Origin: Candidatus Saccharimonadota bacterium
GTDB taxonomy: Bacteria; Patescibacteriota; Saccharimonadia; Saccharimonadales; Saccharimonadaceae
DNA length: 27,345 nt
Direction of reading: 5' to 3'
Assembly: GCA_030536095.1 (NCBI GenBank)
Contig: JAUNQQ010000001.1
Coordinates: 1 to 27,345 of the forward strand
The notes under the pieces are model-generated. The model made no database searches. It was not told the origin of the DNA and saw only the letters and a program-made list of their open reading frames with translations. A program made the position numbers and the translations under genes. Shown here piece after piece: positions 22,988 to 27,345 of this stretch (position 1 is the stretch's first letter; every line of letters starts with the position of its first letter).

Positions 22988-24028
22988 ATGGCAAAAACAA
23001 AGCAAGCTCAGAATAAAGACTATCGAAAACGCAAAAAGCGCGACAAAACTCACGACCTATTCTATGATCTAAAACGTAAGTTTGTTCTCAACTCCGTTTT
23101 TGCCAGTACCCTAGTCTTAACCGTTGCCCTTGCCTCGATATATTTTCTCATCTCAAATTACATCCTCAGTCGGCCAATGAATTTTTCCTTTTCAATTTCC
23201 CAACAACCGCCAGAAATGCCATTTGAACAATTACCGAGCGACAATCTTGGTCACAGCGTAGATGATTTTCTAAAAATAAAAATGCGCGAAGACCGCGAAG
23301 CTTCCCTCGATGCGCTTATGCAAACACTAGTCATAACCGGTATTGGTCTCGAAATTATGATTATCTTTGCTTCAATTATCCAAGCCGATAAATCCGTTCA
23401 GCCAGTCCGCGAAGCATACGAAAATCAAAAAGCTTTTATTGCTAATGCTTCACACGAAATAAAAACTCCTCTCGCCGTTATTCAAGCTAATCTTGAAGCG
23501 GCCGACATACAAGGGAATCATTGGATAGATAATGTCCAGAAAAAAGTCGAGGATATAACCGAGCTAAATAATCAGCTCCTCATGCTCGCCCGCTCAGAAG
23601 AAATTGGCCCAGTTAAAAAAACCGGAGTAAATCTTATGGCACTAATACGCGAAACTGCCAATTTTTACGAGCCAAAAGCAGACCAAAAGGGAATTAAGCT
23701 CACAATAACCGGAGATGATAATATAAAAAAATCCGTCAATGAACCCGGTCTAAAACAACTTCTAAATATCTTAATTGATAATGCCATAAAATACGGCAAG
23801 TCAAAAGTAGAAATCACAGTTAGTGAAACTGGAATCCGTATTAAGAATGATGGCAAAAAAATCGAACCAGAAAAACTTGCCCATATTTTCGAACGTTTTT
23901 ACCAGACCGATAAAACTTCCGACGGTGTCGGCCTAGGTCTTGCCATCGCTAAGTCTCTCGCCAATCGAAATGGCTGGAAAATCAGCGTAAAAAGCGAGAA
24001 ACTCACCGAATTCACCCTAAGAATCTAA
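22988..24028 (+). CDS. Sensor histidine kinase, partner of the OmpR-type regulator
   Basis: A 346-residue membrane kinase. The ATG at 22988 lies in AGGTGATG; the GTG just before is also in frame. After a very basic first 25 residues come TM1 (about 33-58), a short external loop of about 50 residues (FSFSISQQPPEMPFEQL), and TM2 (about 112-131). No HAMP domain is obvious. The H-box is FIANASHEIKTPLAVIQ with His156, followed by the N-box LNILIDNAIKYG, an F-box-like ERFYQTDK and the G-box VGLGLAIAK. The small external loop is typical of envelope-sensing kinases. Its stop codon overlaps that of the convergent carboxypeptidase gene by four bases. Confidence 0.95.
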   Translation: MAKTKQAQNKDYRKRKKRDKTHDLFYDLKRKFVLNSVFASTLVLTVALASIYFLISNYILSRPMNFSFSISQQPPEMPFEQLPSDNLGHSVDDFLKIKMREDREASLDALMQTLVITGIGLEIMIIFASIIQADKSVQPVREAYENQKAFIANASHEIKTPLAVIQANLEAADIQGNHWIDNVQKKVEDITELNNQLLMLARSEEIGPVKKTGVNLMALIRETANFYEPKADQKGIKLTITGDDNIKKSVNEPGLKQLLNILIDNAIKYGKSKVEITVSETGIRIKNDGKKIEPEKLAHIFERFYQTDKTSDGVGLGLAIAKSLANRNGWKISVKSEKLTEFTLRI

Positions 24029-24858
24029 CAGCTCGCCGGTCCTAAGAGGTTAATAAGAAATCCGCGCATTTTTAGATAATGCTCAAGCGAATCATACTTA
24101 CCATTATTATATTTCCCCGTAGCAATTTCTGTCGCCGCCTCAACTCCCACATACCGGTAATGCCAAGTTTCATACAATCCCGTCGTTCCATTTTCGTCCA
24201 CGTTTATCGGCTCACTCATTGGTCCACCCGCCCATTCCTCTGGAAATCGGTCTATAAATCCGTATTTATAAGAATTAGCTTTTAGCCACTGCCAATCTTT
24301 ATGTGTTTCTAAATAATCCGTATCTAGTGTATCACCATATTGATCATCCACCAAATCACACGTCAACCCCGTATGATGATCCGACGTTCCCGTCGCGTAG
24401 CACAGCCGCCCACAAGACGTCCCGCGCGCCCGAAAACAACTCCGCGTCGTCATCGTCCCACCCGTCTCCGCCGTATAAGCCGTCAGCATCTCATTCAAAT
24501 GTTCCGCCGCCTCCGGCATCATTCGCGGCACCCCATTATAAACATTGCCTTCATTTATTCCGTATTTCTCTGTAATATTAATCAGCTCATTTGCGCGCGC
24601 CGCAATCCAATCTTCCGAAACCGTAAAATTCGGATTAATCAACATTAGATTTCCCAGCGTAGTCGGACAAGTTGTCGCCACGACCTCCGGCGTTGATGTC
24701 GGCGTCGCCGTCGCCGTCGGCAAAACCACCGGCACTTCTTCCGTTTCTTCTGGACTCGCCACATTCTCAGGTTTTCCAGAATTCATCATTATCGTTGTAA
24801 TCGCCGCCGAAATAATAACCACCGTAATAATAATATAAGGATTAATATTCATCTTCAT
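24025..24858 (-). CDS. VanY-type D-alanyl-D-alanine carboxypeptidase, membrane anchored
   Basis: A 277-residue M15B-family peptidase trimming the terminal D-Ala of peptidoglycan stem peptides. The ATG at 24858 lies six bases after a TATAAT box (leaderless). An earlier in-frame Met lies upstream of that box and is unlikely. Residues about 7-26 form a membrane anchor or uncleaved signal, followed by a Pro/Thr/Glu-rich stalk (30-63). Zinc ligands: SxHxxGxxxD with His161 and Asp168 (context TSDHHTGLTCDL), and His233 in ETWHYRY, with Glu230 as catalytic base. Several Cys residues (141, 149, 153, 167 and the C-terminal one) could form disulphides. Convergent with the two-component system. Confidence 0.93.
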   Translation of the reverse strand: MKMNINPYIIITVVIISAAITTIMMNSGKPENVASPEETEEVPVVLPTATATPTSTPEVVATTCPTTLGNLMLINPNFTVSEDWIAARANELINITEKYGINEGNVYNGVPRMMPEAAEHLNEMLTAYTAETGGTMTTRSCFRARGTSCGRLCYATGTSDHHTGLTCDLVDDQYGDTLDTDYLETHKDWQWLKANSYKYGFIDRFPEEWAGGPMSEPINVDENGTTGLYETWHYRYVGVEAATEIATGKYNNGKYDSLEHYLKMRGFLINLLGPASC

Positions 24859-24864
24859 AATAAA

Positions 24865-24873
24865 ATTATAACA
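24865..24873 (-). promoter_or_regulatory. Extended -10 promoter giving leaderless vanY-like mRNA
   Basis: On the minus strand TGTTATAAT, with six bases (TTTATT) between it and the ATG at 24858. No SD is present and no clear -35. It lies just after the terminator of the preceding gene. Confidence 0.7.
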
Positions 24874-24893
24874 CAGAAACAAACCAATAAATA

Positions 24894-24912
24894 ACCCCCG
24901 AACTTCGGGGGT
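24894..24912 (-). terminator. Terminator of the small acidic protein gene
   Basis: ACCCCCGA (24894-24901), loop ACT, TCGGGGGT (24905-24912). On the minus strand it is followed by TATTTATTGGTTTGTTT, moderately T-rich. It lies 28 bases after the stop codon at 24941. Confidence 0.8.
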
Positions 24913-24940
24913 CTAATAAATATCTAAAAGGAACAACATC

Positions 24941-25441
24941 CTATTCTTCACCGAGCAACCATGCCCAAAACGAAGAATGCTTTTTACGAGGTTCACGAAA
25001 TTCTTCCGGAAATCTAAATCTTAGTTTCTCTTCATGAAAAGCTCCGAAAGCAGACAGGGAAACAAGCTTATGCTCAAGCTTACAAATCTCAAAAAACTCT
25101 TCCTCATCCGGACAAACCTCATAGAGCTCCATTCTCGCTATGAATTCCCTATTGCAAAAATACTCCTCTATATTCAATTCGGAAATCGAAGCCTCCGCAT
25201 ATTTATTATAGCTAACAATCCAATCCTGCGCCATCAGCCATTCGACATTCTCCGGCTCTCGGAAACAATACTTAAACCAAAAAAGTTTCTCCGCCTCATC
25301 TTCAAGCGCCAATAAAACCTCGCTATCATCATAAGAAAAAGCTTCCCGTACAATGCTCGTCGGACACCCACCAAGTTCACAAGCAATAAAAATCAAATCA
25401 TACACCTGTAGATAAACTTTCTCACCAATTTTCAGCTTCAT
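24941..25441 (-). CDS. Small acidic cytoplasmic protein, function unknown
   Basis: A 166-residue protein I do not recognise. ATG 25441 is preferred because GAGAGGGG lies five bases upstream; an ATG 15 bases earlier is in frame. It starts MKLKIGEKVYLQVYDLIFIA, then is rich in Glu, Phe and Trp, with six Cys (e.g. CELGGC, KYCF, YFCN, VCPDEEE, EICKLE), suggesting helices and perhaps metal or disulphide features. No signal peptide, membrane segment or catalytic motif is visible. The C-terminus ends SSFWAWLLGEE. It is a single-gene unit with promoter and terminator, divergent from the SipW/TasA-type operon; joint regulation is possible. Confidence 0.7.
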   Translation of the reverse strand: MKLKIGEKVYLQVYDLIFIACELGGCPTSIVREAFSYDDSEVLLALEDEAEKLFWFKYCFREPENVEWLMAQDWIVSYNKYAEASISELNIEEYFCNREFIARMELYEVCPDEEEFFEICKLEHKLVSLSAFGAFHEEKLRFRFPEEFREPRKKHSSFWAWLLGEE

Positions 25442-25502
25442 GACATCCCCTCTCATTCGTAGCTAACTCTGCTATTCCTTTTTAAAGTTCGCCCGCTCAA
25501 CT

Positions 25503-25531
25503 AATATAACACATATTAACAAAAAACACAA
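25503..25531 (-). promoter_or_regulatory. Promoter of the small acidic protein gene
   Basis: On the minus strand: TTGTGT (25526-25531), 17 bases ending in TGT, then TATATT (25503-25508). The leader to the ATG would be about 55 bases. Confidence 0.6.
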
Positions 25532-25548
25532 GCCTTGGCAATCCCTCA

Positions 25549-25564
25549 CTTTTTTATAAAAAAG
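25549..25564. promoter_or_regulatory. Perfect 16-bp palindrome upstream of the SipW-operon promoter
   Basis: CTTTTTTA followed by its exact reverse complement TAAAAAAG, ending four bases before the -35 box. The position between two divergent promoters fits an operator or an upstream AT-rich element. A simple A/T run could also arise by chance. Confidence 0.35.
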
Positions 25565-25567
25565 CTC

Positions 25568-25596
25568 TTGCTTTTTTCTGTGTCATTATTTATAAT
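25568..25596 (+). promoter_or_regulatory. Promoter of the SipW/TasA-type operon
   Basis: TTGCTT (25568-25573), 17 bases, then a perfect TATAAT (25591-25596). An AAGGAGG SD follows at 25607-25613, seven bases before the GTG start. Confidence 0.8.
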
Positions 25597-25620
25597 GGTT
25601 ATTAATAAGGAGGAAAGAGT

Positions 25621-26518
25621 GTGGGAAGTGCGAATAATTCGCTAGACGTCCGAAAGGTCGATGTTGAAGTTGTAAACTGCGAAGTATATCGTCCAGTCGT
25701 TACTGTTCTGAGCGCAAAAGTTTCAGCATTAGCCGCCAATAATACGGCGTCCGATTCTGTCGAAATGAATATTTCCCAGTCAGAACTCGTTAATCTAAAA
25801 TCAGAAAACCCTGGACATATAGAACGAAAAACTAGAAAGCCCGAAATCACTGAGTCGAAGACCGAAACCCCCCGAAGAAATAAAAGTATCCATCAAGTCT
25901 CATACAGAAAACCCAGCCGTCACGCCAGAATCATCCCTAAAAGAAACCATCTCTAACGCAAAAGAAGCGGCAGTTAACAAGAGAAGACGCTCATTCTGGC
26001 GAACGCTCCTGTCTGGCTTTAGTACTGCCCTAACCGCCGTCTTTATCTTAGTGGCCGGCGCTCTCGTCGGGATGAAACTCGCCGGATTCCGCGCTTTTAC
26101 TGTCATGTCCGGCTCAATGGCAAATACCTATCCCGTCGGCTCTCTGATCTACGTTAAACCCGTTGATTATCAGACTTTATCCGTCGGTGACGTTATCTCC
26201 TATGTAGCTAACGACGAAAAAACCGTAGTGACTCACCGTATCGTCAATATCGAAGTTGATAAAAACAACCCGGATGTTTGGCGCTTCCAGACAAAAGGCG
26301 ACGAAAACAGTTCGCCTGATGCTCGGCCAGTGCATTATAAAAACGTCCTCGGTACCCCGATAATTACCCTCCCGACCGTCGGCTATATCGCGCATAGTAT
26401 CCAACAGCCCCCCGGCATTTATGTTGCCCTGGTAGTAGGAACTCTCCTGCTCGCCTGGACATTCTTGCCTGGGACTTTGGAAGAAAGGAGGAAGACAACA
26501 AGAAAGAGTGTGGCATAA
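25621..26518 (+). CDS. SipW-type signal peptidase I (S26B), reading frame broken at a C6 run
   Basis: The GTG at 25621 has an excellent SD. Frame 1 runs to a stop at 25956, whereas the peptidase lies in frame 2 with no start codon before a GTG at 26051. Frame 2 reads sensibly from the CCCCCC run at 25868-25873. Dropping one C (or a +1 slip at CCC CGA) joins both parts into 298 residues. The joined protein has a charged N-terminal cytoplasmic region of about 125 residues, a membrane helix (LLSGFSTALTAVFILVAGALVG), and the ER/SipW-type catalytic part: Ser165 in MSGSM, His205 in VVTHRI (His instead of Lys), and TKGDENSSPD. A second helix lies near the C-terminus. SipW enzymes process TasA-type preproteins, and two such genes follow directly. 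Confidence 0.8.
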
Positions 26519-26546
26519 AAATATTAAAGGGGGAGAAAGGAGGTGG

Positions 26547-27221
26547 ATGTATAACAAAATTAGAATCACGGTAGCATCGCTGCTCATAATGACACTTTGC
26601 GCTCTGAGTTCAACTGCAACTCTCTCGTATTTCACCGATACCGACGCTGCGACCAATGAATTCACCATTGGTAACGCATCGACAACACTATCTATCTACG
26701 AAGATGAGAACAGTACTGAATTTAACGCTAGTCATCATTCCCCAGTAGTAAAAGATATTCCGTTTTATCTATCAGCAGAGAATACCGGGAATATCCCTGT
26801 CTATCAGCGCTTCCGCGTCGTGATTCCAATTGAGCTAGCCAGCGTCGTTACGCCCGACTTACTCGGTTCAGCCTGTGATGATATTGCTACTAATGAGAAT
26901 AAATCCTGTAGTAATGATGATTACACTGTAACCTATGACGATTCGGTAGAAGTAGGAACTGCGACCTACGCCGAATATTACATTACGAGTAAGACCGCAT
27001 TAGGCGTAAACGCTAAAACCAAAAATTGGCCAATGACCAAGCTAAAGATTAGCACACAAGTTGGTGAACTTTCCGACATACAAAAATCTCTATTAACCTG
27101 TGAAAATGGTAGTGACAATAACTGTAAGCTCGGAATAAAAGTCTATTCCGACGCCATCCAGACCGCCGGTTTCACAGATGCCGTAAGCGCCTTCGCGAAC
27201 TTTACGGAAAAATATGATTAG
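26547..27221 (+). CDS. TasA/camelysin-like secreted protein
   Basis: A 224-residue exported protein. ATG 26547 is chosen because AAAGGAGG is just upstream; a GTG at 26508 is in frame but overlaps the peptidase gene. The signal region is short and basic, then hydrophobic (IRITVASLLIMTLCALSSTATLSYF). It is followed by FTDTDAATNEFTIGNAS, the hallmark of SipW-dependent TasA/CalY proteins, where cleavage occurs near the Ala/Thr before YFTD. The mature part is beta-rich, with YLSAENTGNIPVYQRFRVVIPIE, two likely disulphide pairs (SACDD/KSCSND and LTCENG/NNCKLG) and many Asp/Asn/Thr. Relatives form extracellular fibres in Bacillus biofilms; others (camelysin) were described as surface proteases. A fibre or surface-layer role is inferred. 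Confidence 0.88.
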   Translation: MYNKIRITVASLLIMTLCALSSTATLSYFTDTDAATNEFTIGNASTTLSIYEDENSTEFNASHHSPVVKDIPFYLSAENTGNIPVYQRFRVVIPIELASVVTPDLLGSACDDIATNENKSCSNDDYTVTYDDSVEVGTATYAEYYITSKTALGVNAKTKNWPMTKLKISTQVGELSDIQKSLLTCENGSDNNCKLGIKVYSDAIQTAGFTDAVSAFANFTEKYD

Positions 27222-27256
27222 TTTAATATTATTTAATAATTAAAGGAGTTTTTATA

Positions 27257-27345
27257 ATGAAAGCAAATAAAAAGACCGTCGTAACCGCAGCAGCATTTCT
27301 CGGTGTAGCAGCCCTTGTCGCTGGCGGCACGATTGCGTATTTCAC
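27257..27345 (+). CDS. Second TasA/SipW-cargo-like secreted protein, 3' part missing
   Basis: The ATG at 27257 has AAAGGAG eight bases upstream, and the frame stays open for 29 codons to the window edge. It encodes a typical signal sequence, MKANKKTVVTAAAF followed by a hydrophobic stretch ending GGTIAYF, matching SipW-dependent preproteins where the AYFTD-type box follows. It is 35 bases after the first TasA-like gene, so it is the third gene of the operon. Only the signal peptide can be judged. Confidence 0.7.
   Translation, partial: MKANKKTVVTAAAFLGVAALVAGGTIAYF

Noticed and set aside
24025..25441. Glycopeptide-resistance cluster
   Set aside because: Only a VanY-like enzyme and a generic two-component system are present; no vanH, ligase or vanX gene is seen.
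1..27345. CRISPR arrays, insertion sequences, rRNA genes or prophage
   Set aside because: No regularly spaced repeats, transposase, integrase, phage structural or rRNA-like sequence was found on either strand.

Overview
The window looks like chromosome from a small-genome, Gram-positive-like bacterium of the Candidate Phyla Radiation (Patescibacteria), most probably Candidatus Saccharibacteria (TM7). I infer this from the DnaX lacking its usual four-cysteine module, the single-membrane style envelope proteins (SipW/TasA-type operon, CapA, CAP, VanY and sensor proteins with N-terminal anchors), the tight gene packing and use of UGA as a stop. No 16S rRNA gene is present, so the assignment rests on gene content and general knowledge of the group. 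No prophage, transposase or CRISPR array was seen.

Layout. 1-1047 (minus): a partial AI-2E/PerM-type permease preceded by a YbaB/EbfC nucleoid protein. 1137-8082 (plus): an information-processing block of a conserved small protein, dnaX and dnaB under one strong promoter, a 659-residue unknown protein, then rplK-rplA with their own promoter and a clear terminator. 8138-14467 (minus): an envelope block with a CAP-domain protein, a 7TM sensor-like protein without a kinase, a methyltransferase-like protein, a penicillin-binding/beta-lactamase-like protein and CapA. 14495-16439 (minus): tgt, an ASCH-domain protein and two tRNA-Pro genes. 16486-17499 (plus): trpS. 17570-22205 (minus): a heterodimeric ABC exporter and a conserved-TM-helix mechanosensitive-channel-like protein. 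22245-24028 (plus): an OmpR-type two-component system, meeting a VanY-type carboxypeptidase head-on. 24941-25441 (minus): a small acidic unknown protein. 25568-27345 (plus): a SipW-type signal peptidase followed by two TasA/camelysin-like secreted proteins, the second cut off by the window edge.

Most unusual signals. (1) tgt carries an in-frame insertion of about 75-80 residues between catalytic blocks that are otherwise intact. The inserted DNA contains a 72-bp tandem duplication and a perfect inverted repeat, and its G/C strand skew is opposite to its surroundings, as expected for a mobile in-frame repeat element. (2) The SipW-type peptidase gene is split by a +1 frame change exactly at a C6 run (CCC CGA context), which could be a sequencing error, a phase-variable tract or programmed frameshifting. 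(3) Several genes (ASCH, trpS, vanY-like and probably the ABC exporter) have a -10 box ending exactly 6-7 nt before the start codon, predicting leaderless mRNAs next to conventional SD-led genes.

Composition. Over most of the window the plus strand is C-rich and G-poor whichever strand is coding, so minus-strand genes are purine-rich and plus-strand genes such as dnaX and dnaB are unusually rich in C-ending codons. This suggests that the minus strand is the leading strand here.
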